From an uncultured Pelagibacteraceae bacterium (lineage in GTDB: Bacteria; Pseudomonadota; Alphaproteobacteria; Pelagibacterales; Pelagibacteraceae): DNA of 44,862 nt. The position numbers were made by a program, and so were the translations under genes. The stretch lies in the NCBI GenBank assembly GCA_902559635.1, contig CACEIY010000007.1:1-44862 (forward strand), read 5' to 3'. Within the stretch, counting starts at the first letter, position 1, and each line of letters begins with the position of its first letter. The notes under the pieces are model-generated. The model had not been told where the DNA came from, made no database searches, and saw nothing but the letters and a program-made list of their open reading frames with translations. Positions 15,747 to 25,079 of the stretch are shown here, piece after piece.

Positions 15747-16292
15747 ATGAAAAAATTAATATTAATTATAATAAGTATATTTATGTTTTTGTTTAAAAAT
15801 TCAGCTACAGCAAACTATGAAAAAATTTTTTATGATTTTAGTATAGAAAGTATTTCTGGTGAAACTATCGATTTAAACAAATACCGAAATAAAGTTATAT
15901 TAATTGTAAATACAGCAAGTTATTGTGGTTTTACAAAACAGTATGATGAATTGCAAGAATTATGGGACTTATATAAGTCAAAAGGTTTAATTGTATTGGG
16001 TGTGCCTTCAAATTCATTTAATCAAGAGAAGAAAAAAAATCTAGAAGTTAAAGAATTTTGTGAGGTTAACTTTAATATTAACTTTCCATTAACTACTATA
16101 ACAAATGTAAAAGGTGAAGATGCTCACGATATATTCAAATGGGCTAAAGCTAATCACGGTAAATCTGCAGTTCCAAAGTGGAATTTTCACAAAATTCTAA
16201 TCAATAAGGAGGGCAAAATTCAAAATACTTTTGTATCCTTTACAAAACCAATGTCAGTTAAAATTATATCTGAAATTGAAAAAATCTTATAA
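15747..16292 (+). CDS. glutathione-peroxidase-family protein, exported
   Basis: A thiol peroxidase of the GPx family, 181 residues. An N-terminal signal peptide (MKKLILIIISIFMFLFKNSATA, cleavage near 22) would place it in the periplasm. The peroxidatic residue is a normal cysteine, C60 in NTASYCGFTKQYDELQ, not selenocysteine. The catalytic glutamine is in GVPSNSFNQE and the tryptophan is in KWNFHKILI. Bacterial Cys-GPx enzymes usually draw electrons from thioredoxin. The gene follows nhaA directly and overlaps the convergent hydrolase gene by six bases. Confidence 0.9.
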   Translation: MKKLILIIISIFMFLFKNSATANYEKIFYDFSIESISGETIDLNKYRNKVILIVNTASYCGFTKQYDELQELWDLYKSKGLIVLGVPSNSFNQEKKKNLEVKEFCEVNFNINFPLTTITNVKGEDAHDIFKWAKANHGKSAVPKWNFHKILINKEGKIQNTFVSFTKPMSVKIISEIEKIL

Positions 16293-17057
16293 ATCTAAGG
16301 TTAATCCATCATAAGCAGGTTCAACATTTTTAGGTAAGATATCTTTTAAATATTTATAATCTAATTCACAATGTAGATTTGTTAAAATTGCTTTTTTTGG
16401 TTTTAATTTATTAATTAATTCTAAAGAACTTTCTAAATTTAAATGTGAAGGATGATATCTTATCCATAAACAGTCAAGAACAAGATATTTTAAATTCTTA
16501 AAATGTTTGTAATCTTTTTTATATATTTCGCTTACATCACTAATGTAAGCTAATTTTTTATCTATTACATAACAAATACTATCAACTTTACCATGTTTTA
16601 CTTTGACAGGTTTTACATTAATTTTATTTGAACCATCTTTTATTTTTAAATTGTTATTGATTAAATTTAACTTAAGAATAGCAGGATATTCTTTACTGTT
16701 ATTTACAAAACAATATTTGAATGTAGACATTAAATATTTTTTAGTTGGTCTATCAGTAAATACAGGAATTGTTTTTTTATTTTTTATATAAAAAACTCTT
16801 AAGTCATTTATACCATGAGTTTGATCTGCATGCATATGTGAATAAAGAACTCTATCAATTTTTTTAATCTTATTTTTTATTAATTGTTGTCTTAAATCAG
16901 GAGATGTATCAATTAAAATTGTTTCACTCTTAGTCTGAATTAAAGCAGAGCATCTGGTTCTATAATTTTTTTTATTTTTTGGATCACATTTACCAAAGCT
17001 GCCATCAGATCTAGGTACACCCATAGAACTTCCACATCCTAAAATAGTAAATTTCAT
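16287..17057 (-). CDS. PhnP-like metallo-beta-lactamase-fold hydrolase
   Basis: A 256-residue MBL-fold phosphodiesterase-like enzyme. GCGSSMGVPRSDG at the start and YSHMHADQTHGINDLR (metal ligands H74, H76, D78, H81) are close to PhnP-type cyclic phosphodiesterases. Later ligands appear in KHGKVDSICYVID, YISDVSEI and LTNLHCELDYK. Neither phosphonate genes nor other phn genes are present, so a role in phosphonate use is not implied. In alphaproteobacteria this gene commonly follows tatD and metG, as it does here, five bases from tatD. Confidence 0.88.
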   Translation of the reverse strand: MKFTILGCGSSMGVPRSDGSFGKCDPKNKKNYRTRCSALIQTKSETILIDTSPDLRQQLIKNKIKKIDRVLYSHMHADQTHGINDLRVFYIKNKKTIPVFTDRPTKKYLMSTFKYCFVNNSKEYPAILKLNLINNNLKIKDGSNKINVKPVKVKHGKVDSICYVIDKKLAYISDVSEIYKKDYKHFKNLKYLVLDCLWIRYHPSHLNLESSLELINKLKPKKAILTNLHCELDYKYLKDILPKNVEPAYDGLTLDL

Positions 17058-17062
17058 AAATA

Positions 17063-17833
17063 TTAGTTAAAAATTTTATTAAAATTTTTTGTAGTAGAAC
17101 TTACTAAATCATTAAAAGATACCTTTTTAAGATCAGCAAGTTTTTTACCAGTAAATTTCACAAATGAAGGTTCATTTTTTTTTCCTCTATTTGGTTCTGG
17201 AGATAAAAAAGGACTATCTGTTTCAATTAAAAGTTTATCTAATGGAATAAATTGAAACGTCTTTTGCAAATCTAAAGAATTTTTAAAAGTAATAATACCA
17301 CTTGCAGAAAAATAAGCATTTAATTCTAATAAATTTTTAGCAAAATTTTGCGAACCAGTAAAACAATGCATGAGAATTTTTAAGTCTTTATTTTTATATT
17401 TATTAAGAATATCTAAAGTTTCATTTTCAGCATTTCTTGAGTGAACTATCAAAGGAACATCTAATTCAATAGATGCTAATATATGTGTTTCAAAACTTTT
17501 AATTTGTGATTCTTTGTCACTATTATTGTAGTAAAAATCTAAACCAGTTTCACCTACTCCAATTATCTTATCATTATTTCTAATTTCATTAATTATTAAT
17601 TCAGAGCTAACAATATTATTTTTCGTTTCATGAGGATGAATTCCGTATGTACCATAGATAATTTTATCCTTTTGTACTATTTCTTTTATTTTTTCAAAGC
17701 TATTAAGAGTTGTGCAGATTGTTAAAATTTTAGTAATACCGACAGATTTAGATCTTTCTATTATATTATCTAAATTACTTAAAAGTGGTTCGTGATCTAA
17801 ATGACAATGAGAATCAATCATCTTTTTTTTCAA
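17063..17833 (-). CDS. tatD: TatD-family metal-dependent deoxyribonuclease
   Basis: A 256-residue TIM-barrel hydrolase. Metal-binding motifs are MIDSHCHLDH at the start, GETGLDFYY, the VHSRNAENETLDIL strand, MHCFTGS, and ETDSPFLSPEPNRGKKNEPSFV. TatD enzymes have 3'-5' exonuclease activity in repair and DNA turnover. Despite its name it is not part of the Tat pathway and is unrelated to tatABC further along the window. Its start lies 20 bases inside metG, which indicates translational coupling. Confidence 0.92.
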   Translation of the reverse strand: MKKKMIDSHCHLDHEPLLSNLDNIIERSKSVGITKILTICTTLNSFEKIKEIVQKDKIIYGTYGIHPHETKNNIVSSELIINEIRNNDKIIGVGETGLDFYYNNSDKESQIKSFETHILASIELDVPLIVHSRNAENETLDILNKYKNKDLKILMHCFTGSQNFAKNLLELNAYFSASGIITFKNSLDLQKTFQFIPLDKLLIETDSPFLSPEPNRGKKNEPSFVKFTGKKLADLKKVSFNDLVSSTTKNFNKIFN

Positions 17834-19355
17834 TTTTTTTAAATAAGATACTTATTTGATTAATATTACTATTAAATTTTAAATATTTATGATTATCTAA
17901 TGTTGAAAACTTAATATCATCTTCATTAATATCAAAAATTTTTAAAGCTTTTAAGGATGACTGTGGAATAATTGGATAAAGCATAAAACTAATTTTTCTT
18001 ACAATTTCTAAAGTTGTATAAACTATAGTATTTAATCTTTTCAAGTCATCTTTTTTTTTCCACGGTTCTTGGTCATTAAAATATTTATTTGCTTCAAATA
18101 AAGAATTAACTATAAAATCTATATAAAAATTAATATCTTGGTTATCAATTTTTTCTCTAATTAGGTTTAAATTTGATTTAAATTTATCTAATATTTTTAA
18201 ATCATCTTCATTAAATTCTATGTTATTTGGAATTTTTCCTTCACAATTTTTAATCCCAAAGGCTGTAACTCTTTGACAAAGGTTACCAAAGTTATTCGCT
18301 AGATCACTGTTAATACAGTCTTCTAATCTTTCTTGAGAAATATTACCATCATTTCCAAAAGAAACTTCTTTAATTAAATAATATCTTAATGGATCAAGAC
18401 CATATTTATTTATAATCTCAAGCGGATCCAAAATATTACCTTTTGATTTAGACATTTTTTCTTCCCCAGATAATATCCAACCATGACCATAAACTTTTTT
18501 AGGCAATTGAATGTTTGCTGCTAATAAAAATGCAGGCCAATAAACCGCATGAAATCTTAAAATGTCTTTACCAATTAAATGAATCGATGCAGGCCAAAAT
18601 TTTTTGAATAATGGATCGTTGGTGTTAGGATAATTTAATGCACTTATATAATTTGTAAGTGCGTCTAGCCATACATAAATTATATGATCTTTATTATTAG
18701 GTACTTGAATACCCCATGATAAACTTTTTCTACTAACAGATAAATCTTTTAGACCACTTTTAACAAAGCTAATTACTTCATTTTTTCTTGATATGGGTGA
18801 AATGAAATTTGGATTTTTTTTATAATGCTCCAATAAAGGTTTTTCCCATTTAGATAATTTAAAAAAATAAGACTCTTCATCCATCCATTCTACAGATGAC
18901 TTTGATAAAATAGCCTGTTTTTTGCCATCAACTTCTTCGATTTCATCTTCAGTATAAAAAGCCTCATCTGAAACAGAATACCAACCAGAATATTTTGATA
19001 AATAAATATCCTCATTTTTTTCTAGTTCTTTCCATAAATTTTGAACTGATATTTTATGGCGATCTTCAGTAGTTCTTATAAAATCTGTATTAGTAAGGTT
19101 TAAAATTTTAGATAAATCTTTGAAAGTTTTACTAATTTCATCACAAAATTGTAATGTATCAATACCTTTATTTTTAGCAGCTCTTTGTATTTTAAGACCG
19201 TGTTCGTCTGTACCAGTTAAAAAACTTACATTAAAACCATCAATTTTTTTAAATCTTGCAAAAAAATCTGCGATAATACTGGAATAAGCATGGCCCATGT
19301 GTGGTTTGGCTGATGGATAATAAATCGGCGTTGTTATATAAAAATTTTTATCCAT
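17814..19355 (-). CDS. metG: methionyl-tRNA synthetase
   Basis: Charges tRNA-Met with methionine. The class I motifs are HMGH (19-22, the HIGH box) and EKMSKSKGN (KMSKS loop). WYSVSDEAFYTEDEIEEVDG and YVWLDALTNYISALNYPN are MetRS-specific. At 513 residues it is the short form: the Arc1p-like C-terminal tRNA-binding domain is absent and I see no Cys4 zinc knuckle in the insertion domain, as usual for alphaproteobacteria. It overlaps holB by eight bases and tatD by 20. Confidence 0.95.
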   Translation of the reverse strand: MDKNFYITTPIYYPSAKPHMGHAYSSIIADFFARFKKIDGFNVSFLTGTDEHGLKIQRAAKNKGIDTLQFCDEISKTFKDLSKILNLTNTDFIRTTEDRHKISVQNLWKELEKNEDIYLSKYSGWYSVSDEAFYTEDEIEEVDGKKQAILSKSSVEWMDEESYFFKLSKWEKPLLEHYKKNPNFISPISRKNEVISFVKSGLKDLSVSRKSLSWGIQVPNNKDHIIYVWLDALTNYISALNYPNTNDPLFKKFWPASIHLIGKDILRFHAVYWPAFLLAANIQLPKKVYGHGWILSGEEKMSKSKGNILDPLEIINKYGLDPLRYYLIKEVSFGNDGNISQERLEDCINSDLANNFGNLCQRVTAFGIKNCEGKIPNNIEFNEDDLKILDKFKSNLNLIREKIDNQDINFYIDFIVNSLFEANKYFNDQEPWKKKDDLKRLNTIVYTTLEIVRKISFMLYPIIPQSSLKALKIFDINEDDIKFSTLDNHKYLKFNSNINQISILFKKIEKKDD

Positions 19356-20280
19356 TTAAAATTTCTTCCTCAAATTCCATAAACAATGACTCTTCATCTA
19401 GATTAAATTTTTTTGTATCAGAAATTTTTTTTAAAAAATAACTATATCTATCGTAGATATTTGTTGTAATAGAATGATTTATTTTTCTAAAATAGTATTC
19501 AATTAAATCAAAAAAAAGAAATTTTATTTGTGTGTCCTTTTTATAATGATTTTCTTTTATAATGAGTTTTAAAAATTCTTTTAGATTAGTATTAGCTAAA
19601 TCATATTTATTATATTGAGCAAATTTTATTAATCTATAAGTATTTCCAGGTGTCAAATAATAATTTCTTAAGTCATCATTTATCAAATTGTGTAATTCAT
19701 TATTTAAAAGATTTTTTGATATTTCTAGGCATTCATTATGAGTAAGAAAAATCTTAAAATTTATACATCTAGAGGTCAAAGTTGATAATATTTTATTATT
19801 GCTATTTATTAATATAAAATGCACGTTATCAGTGGGTTCTTCTAAAATTTTGAGTAATGCGTTAATCGAATTAATATTTAAAAGTTCAATATTATCTATT
19901 AAGACAAATCTAGGTTTTTTGTTAAAAGATGATTTATTCAAATTTTGGATTAAGTTTCTTATTTGATTAATATCAATCAATTTTTTATCAGGTTGTATAT
20001 CGATTAAAATAAAATTTGGATTTGATTTATTTTGAATTGTTTGAAAAGTTCGATTATTTAAATTAATCTTAAAATTGTCTTCATCATAACTAAATTCTTC
20101 ATCTTTAGATAAAGAATAATTAATAAAATGATATGCTAGAGTAGATTTACCCAATCCTTTTAAGCCACTTAAAAGTATTTTGTTAGGTAATTTATCTTTT
20201 TTAAATAAATTTATTAATTCTATAATATATTTATTCATGCCTATAAGCTTTGTTTGATTAATGGGCTCTATATCAATCAT
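19348..20280 (-). CDS. holB: DNA polymerase III delta' subunit
   Basis: A clamp-loader subunit that helps place the sliding clamp on DNA. The 310 residues begin with an AAA+ module: Walker A GLKGLGKST (39-47), a Walker B-like LIDNIELL, and the delta'-typical sensor region INALLKILEEPTDNVHFILI. SRCINFKIF is an arginine-finger-like motif. The remainder is divergent. It lies between tmk (four-base overlap) and metG (eight-base overlap), the standard alphaproteobacterial order tmk-holB-metG. Confidence 0.9.
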   Translation of the reverse strand: MIDIEPINQTKLIGMNKYIIELINLFKKDKLPNKILLSGLKGLGKSTLAYHFINYSLSKDEEFSYDEDNFKINLNNRTFQTIQNKSNPNFILIDIQPDKKLIDINQIRNLIQNLNKSSFNKKPRFVLIDNIELLNINSINALLKILEEPTDNVHFILINSNNKILSTLTSRCINFKIFLTHNECLEISKNLLNNELHNLINDDLRNYYLTPGNTYRLIKFAQYNKYDLANTNLKEFLKLIIKENHYKKDTQIKFLFFDLIEYYFRKINHSITTNIYDRYSYFLKKISDTKKFNLDEESLFMEFEEEILNG

Positions 20281-20888
20281 ATTAATTTATTCATTTTATC
20301 CAAAACTAAGAATTTATTATATGATCTATCTAAATTGGAATTAATAATTTTGTATTTTCTAATTTTTGTTTTAGCTAATTTAATAAATCCTTTTTGAACA
20401 TTTTCATAAAACTTATTATTAAATTTATCATATCTATTTAATGATTTTCTTAATTTTAATCTTTTAATCATATTTTTTTTACTGACAATATTTAAGAAGG
20501 TAAAGTCTACATTAAATTTTTTTAAAAGGTGATTATTAACAGATTTTATTAATTCCAAATTTATTCCTAAACCATAATGTTGATAAGCAATTGTAGAATC
20601 TACAAATCTATCAATTAAAATAATCTTTTTTTTATAATGTTTTTTCAATAAGTTAACATTTTCACTTCTTGCAGCTAAATAAAGCAGTAAATCTGTCTCT
20701 TTATTAAAAGAGGATTTATTGCTGAGTATGAGTTTTCTAATTTTTTCTGAATTATCGCTTCCACCAGGTTCTCTAATTTTTATATGATCAATTTTATTTT
20801 TTTTTAAATATCTAGAAACATTATTAATATGATAACTCTTACCACTACACTCTATACCTTCAAATACGATAACTGGTTTTTTAGACAT
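20277..20888 (-). CDS. tmk: thymidylate kinase
   Basis: Phosphorylates dTMP to dTDP, an essential step in dTTP supply. The 203-residue protein has the P-loop GIECSGKS (11-18), REPGGS (about 38-43), the DRFVDSTIAYQHYGLG substrate motif and a LID region with RLKLRKSLNRYDK. The P-loop carries ECSGK in place of the usual DGAGK/EGAGK, a mild variation that keeps the lysine and serine. It is embedded in the operon with overlaps on both sides. Confidence 0.94.
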   Translation of the reverse strand: MSKKPVIVFEGIECSGKSYHINNVSRYLKKNKIDHIKIREPGGSDNSEKIRKLILSNKSSFNKETDLLLYLAARSENVNLLKKHYKKKIILIDRFVDSTIAYQHYGLGINLELIKSVNNHLLKKFNVDFTFLNIVSKKNMIKRLKLRKSLNRYDKFNNKFYENVQKGFIKLAKTKIRKYKIINSNLDRSYNKFLVLDKMNKLI

Positions 20889-22032
20889 CGCCCCAGATTA
20901 AATAATTCAATGATTTAATTAATCTAGTAAATATATTAACTTTTTCTACTTTATTCGAAGCAAGTAAATCATATTCGCCTACTAGTTCTTGATCATAAAC
21001 AACTCTTAATTTACCAACTATTTGATCTTTTTTAATTGGAGCCTCAATAGGTCCTTCATATTTTAAAACAACTTTTAGCAATTTTTTTTTTGCTTTTTTA
21101 ATTGTTTTATAAACATCATCTTTAATATAAACATCTACTTGTTGTGTTTTACCAAGCCATACGTCAACTTTTTCAATTGGTTGATTAACTTTAACAATCT
21201 CAACTAAATCAAAGTTAGTTAATCCATAAATTAATAATTTAGAACTTTCTCTAGATCGTGAACTTTTTGTTTCAAAACCACTACCAACAGCAATTAATCT
21301 TCTTCCATTTCTTTCAAGTGATGATGCAAGAGAATATTTTTCTACAGCTAAATAACCAGTCTTAATACCATCAGCTCCAATATTTTTATATAAAAGAGGA
21401 TTTCTATTTCCCTGAGTAATAGGATCGCCTCCTGTTCTATCCCAAGTAAATTCTTTTCTAGCAAACCATTTATAGAATTCAGGATGTTCTTTAATCAAAT
21501 ATCTTGACATCTTTAGAATATCCCTAACAGTTGAATAATTTTCTGGATCATTAATTCCTGAAGAATTAGTAAAATTTGTATTATCCATACCTAATTCTTT
21601 AGCTTTAGATGTCATAAGAATTGCAAATTCCTCTTCTGTACCGGCTATACCTTCAGCTAAAACTATGCAAGCATCATTGCCAGAGGCTGTTATTATACCG
21701 TGCAACAGATTTTCAACTGAAACTTCATCACCAACCATTATGAACATAGAAGAATACCCTGACGTTGATAATCTCCAGGCTTTTTCAGATACTATAAATT
21801 TATCTTGCAAACTTAAGTCACCAGATTTAATTAAATCGAAAGCAATAATTGTTGTCATTATTTTTGTCATAGAAGCTGGATAAATTGATCGATCAGGATC
21901 TTTTTCATATAAAATTTCACCTGAAAAATAATCTTGTAAAATTGCAGTTCTAGCTTTTACTTCTAAATTTGAATAAGAAGATGTTGTTACTAAAAGATTT
22001 AAAATTATAAATATTAATAATCTTTTATACAT
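20881..22032 (-). CDS. D-alanyl-D-alanine carboxypeptidase (PBP5/6 type)
   Basis: A low-molecular-weight penicillin-binding protein that trims the terminal D-Ala of peptidoglycan peptides. It is 383 residues with a signal peptide (about 1-21). Active-site motifs are SMTK (S54, K57), SGN (116-118) and KTG (223-225). A PBP5-type C-terminal beta domain (about 265-360) and a terminal amphipathic anchor (LIKSLNYLIWG) complete the usual dacA/dacC layout. It is flanked by an RlpA-like lipoprotein and a lytic transglycosylase, giving a cell-wall remodelling group. Confidence 0.93.
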   Translation of the reverse strand: MYKRLLIFIILNLLVTTSSYSNLEVKARTAILQDYFSGEILYEKDPDRSIYPASMTKIMTTIIAFDLIKSGDLSLQDKFIVSEKAWRLSTSGYSSMFIMVGDEVSVENLLHGIITASGNDACIVLAEGIAGTEEEFAILMTSKAKELGMDNTNFTNSSGINDPENYSTVRDILKMSRYLIKEHPEFYKWFARKEFTWDRTGGDPITQGNRNPLLYKNIGADGIKTGYLAVEKYSLASSLERNGRRLIAVGSGFETKSSRSRESSKLLIYGLTNFDLVEIVKVNQPIEKVDVWLGKTQQVDVYIKDDVYKTIKKAKKKLLKVVLKYEGPIEAPIKKDQIVGKLRVVYDQELVGEYDLLASNKVEKVNIFTRLIKSLNYLIWGDV

Positions 22033-22768
22033 TTTTTATTATTTCTAAATTTTCAAAATAAAGTGAATTCATTATATCAAAAGATTTTTTTAAAGAATTT
22101 ATATCATTAAAAGGTCCTATTAATACCCTATAATTTGTTTCTGAAATTTTAATTATATTAACTTTCTTTAATGAAGTTTCATTTTTAATCCTATCAATCA
22201 TAATATCAGCTGTTTTTTTGTAATAAAAATCTGCAACTTTAATATAATAAGAAAATTTTATATTTTTAGATTTTTTTTTACTGTTAGATATATTGTTATT
22301 CAAATTACTAATTTTTATACCATCTACAGGAGCTTTTTCTGCAACTTCTTTTTCTTCTTCAAAAGTTTTGCTTTTTTTTGCAATAAAAGTTGAATTCTTT
22401 GAGATTAAAGTAATTACTATATAAGGTTCATTTAAATCAAGCTCTAAGGTTTCTGCTATCCTTTTAGAAATAACTGAATTATAAAAACTAGAGAAGTTAT
22501 CTCTTGTTTTTACCGTAGCAATTAAAGATTTATTATTTAAAGGATTTGTTAGTTTAACTGATGAGTTCTTTTTTAATGTTTTATGAAAAATATTTAAAGA
22601 TCTATCATCTAGTTTTTTTAAATCTAAATTTTCATTATAAACTAATGTAAAACCAGTATTAGTATATTTTTTTTCTATTTGATTAGTTATTTTTTTTGAA
22701 TTTGAACTATATGGTTCACAAGCAGTTAATATAAACAATAAGAAAAATACTAAATATCTAAATTTCAT
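22025..22768 (-). CDS. degenerate RlpA-like lipoprotein with SPOR domain
   Basis: A 247-residue lipoprotein (lipobox LTAC, Cys17). Residues about 40-120 follow the RlpA double-psi barrel: FHKTLKKNSSVKLTNPLNNKSLIATV matches the RlpA stretch AAHKTLP...VTNL.NGR. Residues 170-247 form a SPOR domain (SYYIKVADFYYKKTADIMIDRI...YRVLIGPF), which binds denuded glycan strands at the septum. The catalytic histidine is kept (H62), but the position of the essential glutamate is K51 and the DRGPF motif is lost. Lytic activity is therefore doubtful. It is probably a septal glycan-binding protein. Confidence 0.78.
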   Translation of the reverse strand: MKFRYLVFFLLFILTACEPYSSNSKKITNQIEKKYTNTGFTLVYNENLDLKKLDDRSLNIFHKTLKKNSSVKLTNPLNNKSLIATVKTRDNFSSFYNSVISKRIAETLELDLNEPYIVITLISKNSTFIAKKSKTFEEEKEVAEKAPVDGIKISNLNNNISNSKKKSKNIKFSYYIKVADFYYKKTADIMIDRIKNETSLKKVNIIKISETNYRVLIGPFNDINSLKKSFDIMNSLYFENLEIIKNV

Positions 22769-23750
22769 TTTTAAATTTATCTTTCAAAGTACAAACAGCT
22801 AATGCAAATCTTAAAGATCTATTCCATTTTAAGATTATTTCATAATTATCATAAACTATATACGCAGGATTTAAAGTTTCAGCATCTGGAATAATATCTT
22901 TATCAGGTGTTACAACAGCAACTATAAGATTATCGTTATCAATATTCAAATCTGAATAATTATGTATATATTTCTTAAAAAATTTAAGTTTTTTTTTATT
23001 ATTAAGCTTTTTTGCAGATACATTAAGATATTTTGTAGGTATATTTTCTTTAAGTTCAATTTTATAAAAGCATGGTTGATTTTTTTTCCAACCAATTTTT
23101 GTTAAGTAATTAGCAGCTGAGGCATAAGCATCTTCAGAATTTTTTAAATCTATGTAATTATCTTTATTATAATCAAATGCATAATTTTTTATTGTAGATG
23201 GCATAAATTGAAAAAAACCAAATGCCCCTGCCCACGACCCATATAAAGTACTATAATCAATTTGATTAGTATCTATAAGTTTTAAAAGTATTAACAATTC
23301 TTTAGTAAAAAATTCAGATCTTCTTTTGTCAAAACTTAATGTAGCTAAAGATGATATTATGTCCATCTTACCAACATAAGTTCCAAAATTTGTTTCTATG
23401 CCCATTAATGCTAATAACAATTCCTTTTCTATGTTAAATTTACTCTCAATAGTATTAATCAATACTTTGTTTTGATTAAAAAAATATAATCCTTTTTCTA
23501 ATTTTTTTGTTGAAGTTCTTTTCCCTATATAAGTTTTTGTATCTTCATAAAATTCAGGTTGAAAGCGATCATACTCAATTACTTTAGGTAAAAATTTTAC
23601 ATTTTTCATTACCAAATCGAAAGTTTCTTCAGAAATATTGTTAGAAAGAGCAATTTTTTTAAACTCACTTTTCCAATTATCAAAATTATTGGCATAGGTA
23701 TTTGGAGCAATAAAAAATACTAGCAAAAAGATAAGTCTAATGAGTTTCAT
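22758..23750 (-). CDS. mltB: lytic murein transglycosylase B
   Basis: Cleaves glycan strands of peptidoglycan with formation of anhydromuropeptides. It is 330 residues with a signal peptide of about 20. The catalytic glutamate is E119 in LMGIETNFGTYVG. YGSWAGAFGFFQFMPSTIKNYAFDYN and NSEDAYASAANYLTKIGW are typical of the GH103/SLT_2 family. No lipobox cysteine follows the signal, so it may be soluble in the periplasm. It overlaps the SPOR lipoprotein by 11 bases and the RarD gene by 14. Confidence 0.93.
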   Translation of the reverse strand: MKLIRLIFLLVFFIAPNTYANNFDNWKSEFKKIALSNNISEETFDLVMKNVKFLPKVIEYDRFQPEFYEDTKTYIGKRTSTKKLEKGLYFFNQNKVLINTIESKFNIEKELLLALMGIETNFGTYVGKMDIISSLATLSFDKRRSEFFTKELLILLKLIDTNQIDYSTLYGSWAGAFGFFQFMPSTIKNYAFDYNKDNYIDLKNSEDAYASAANYLTKIGWKKNQPCFYKIELKENIPTKYLNVSAKKLNNKKKLKFFKKYIHNYSDLNIDNDNLIVAVVTPDKDIIPDAETLNPAYIVYDNYEIILKWNRSLRFALAVCTLKDKFKNEI

Positions 23751-24615
23751 ATAAATCTTTAAGATATATAATTACAGCAATCCAAATAATAATAAAACTC
23801 AGAAATTTTATAATCGAAAACTCTTCATTATAATAGAAATAACCCAAAACAAACTGTAATGTAGGAGTAATATAAAAAATCATTCCAGTAGGACCCAGCC
23901 CTATAAGCTCTACCCCCTTAACATAAAGAAATAAAGGAATCACTGTCATAGGACCTGCTAAAATTAAAAAAAGACTGAAAACAGGATTTGATAAACTAAA
24001 ATCATTAAAACCATTTTTTGTTATGAAATAAAAAACTATTAAAGCAAATGGAAAAATATATAAACTTTCAATTAATAAACCAATATCAGTATCTACATTT
24101 ATTTTTTTTCTTATTAAATTATAAAAGGCCCAACTTAAAGCTACAATTATACCAACCCAAGGTAAACTTTTAAGATTAAAAACAATTAAGACTAAAATTG
24201 AAATCAAAACCAATATAATAGAAAAAATTCTTTTTTTATTTAATTTTTCTTTAAAAAAAATATATCCAAATAAAACACTTAAAATAGGCATAATAAAATA
24301 ACCAAAACTAGCATCAATAATTTTTTCACTTGCAACAGCATAAATCCATACTGCCCAATTAATAAATATTAAAAGTCCAGAACCTAATAAACCAATTAAA
24401 TTTTTTTTATTTGATATAATTTTAAAAAAAATTTTCCACTTTGAAAAAATAGTAGATGTGAAAATTAACATTATAGCAGTCCACAAACATCTATGAACAA
24501 CTAATTCTATATGTCCTATAAATGAAACATACTGAAAATACAATACACCAATAAAACCCCACCAAAAAGATCCTAGCGATGTTAATAATAAACCTTTATT
24601 AAAATTTTGTTTCAT
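23737..24615 (-). CDS. rarD: RarD-like EamA permease
   Basis: A 292-residue inner-membrane protein with ten hydrophobic helices. KGLLLTSLGSFWWGFIGVLYFQYVSFIGHIELVVHRCLWTA at the start and the second-repeat GVELIGLGPTGMIFYITPTLQFVLGYFYYNE are characteristic of RarD (chloramphenicol-sensitivity protein family). Its natural substrate is unknown. It is the first gene of the minus-strand operon that runs down to 16287, so the promoter should lie in the 87-base gap before tRNA-Ser. Confidence 0.88.
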   Translation of the reverse strand: MKQNFNKGLLLTSLGSFWWGFIGVLYFQYVSFIGHIELVVHRCLWTAIMLIFTSTIFSKWKIFFKIISNKKNLIGLLGSGLLIFINWAVWIYAVASEKIIDASFGYFIMPILSVLFGYIFFKEKLNKKRIFSIILVLISILVLIVFNLKSLPWVGIIVALSWAFYNLIRKKINVDTDIGLLIESLYIFPFALIVFYFITKNGFNDFSLSNPVFSLFLILAGPMTVIPLFLYVKGVELIGLGPTGMIFYITPTLQFVLGYFYYNEEFSIIKFLSFIIIWIAVIIYLKDLYETH

Positions 24616-24702
24616 AGGTAATTTTAAGAATAAATAATTACTATGTTAAATAGACTATTTTATAGTTGAATTAAATATTTTTAATTATAAAAGCTTCTAC
24701 GT

Positions 24703-24792
24703 GGAGAGATGGCTGAGCGGTTGAAAGCACCGGTCTTGAAAACCGGCAAAGGGGCAACTCTTTCCTGGGTTCGAATCCCAGTCTCTCCGCCA
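24703..24792 (+). tRNA. tRNA-Ser (anticodon TGA)
   Basis: A 90-base class II tRNA. The acceptor GGAGAGA pairs with TCTCTCC, the discriminator is G, and CCA is encoded. The anticodon stem CCGGT-CTTGAAA-ACCGG gives TGA. The long variable arm CAAAGGGGCAACTCTTT folds into a stem, and the T arm is CTGGG-TTCGAAT-CCCAG. A TATAAA at 24686-24691 could be its -10 box. Confidence 0.97.
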
Positions 24793-24799
24793 CTTAATA

Positions 24800-25057
24800 T
24801 CACATAGTATAATTTCTAAATAAATTAATAATTTTTGTTTCATTAAAATTATTATTTTCTAATTCCTTATTATAAATTTTATACAACGTATCATCATCAT
24901 TATTGAGAAAATTTTCTAAATCTTTTAGTTCTTTTTCATCAAATTCATCTATGTAGTTTTTTACAAAAGAACCAATCAACTTGTCCATTTCTCTTGTACC
25001 TCTATATAGGGATCTATAAATTAATCTTTTCTTTAAATTATCTATGTAGTTATTCAT
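24800..25057 (-). CDS. sdhE: FAD assembly factor SdhE (SDHAF2-like)
   Basis: An 85-residue protein that helps attach FAD covalently to the flavoprotein subunit of succinate dehydrogenase. The hallmark RGTRE (19-23, the RGxxE motif) follows LIYRSLY, and the rest is the expected helical bundle ending with FRNY. It is conserved from alphaproteobacteria to mitochondria. It is divergent from recG with only 22 bases between the start codons, an arrangement also seen in related genomes. Confidence 0.92.
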   Translation of the reverse strand: MNNYIDNLKKRLIYRSLYRGTREMDKLIGSFVKNYIDEFDEKELKDLENFLNNDDDTLYKIYNKELENNNFNETKIINLFRNYTM

Positions 25058-25079
25058 TAAATAAATATATTAATATTAA

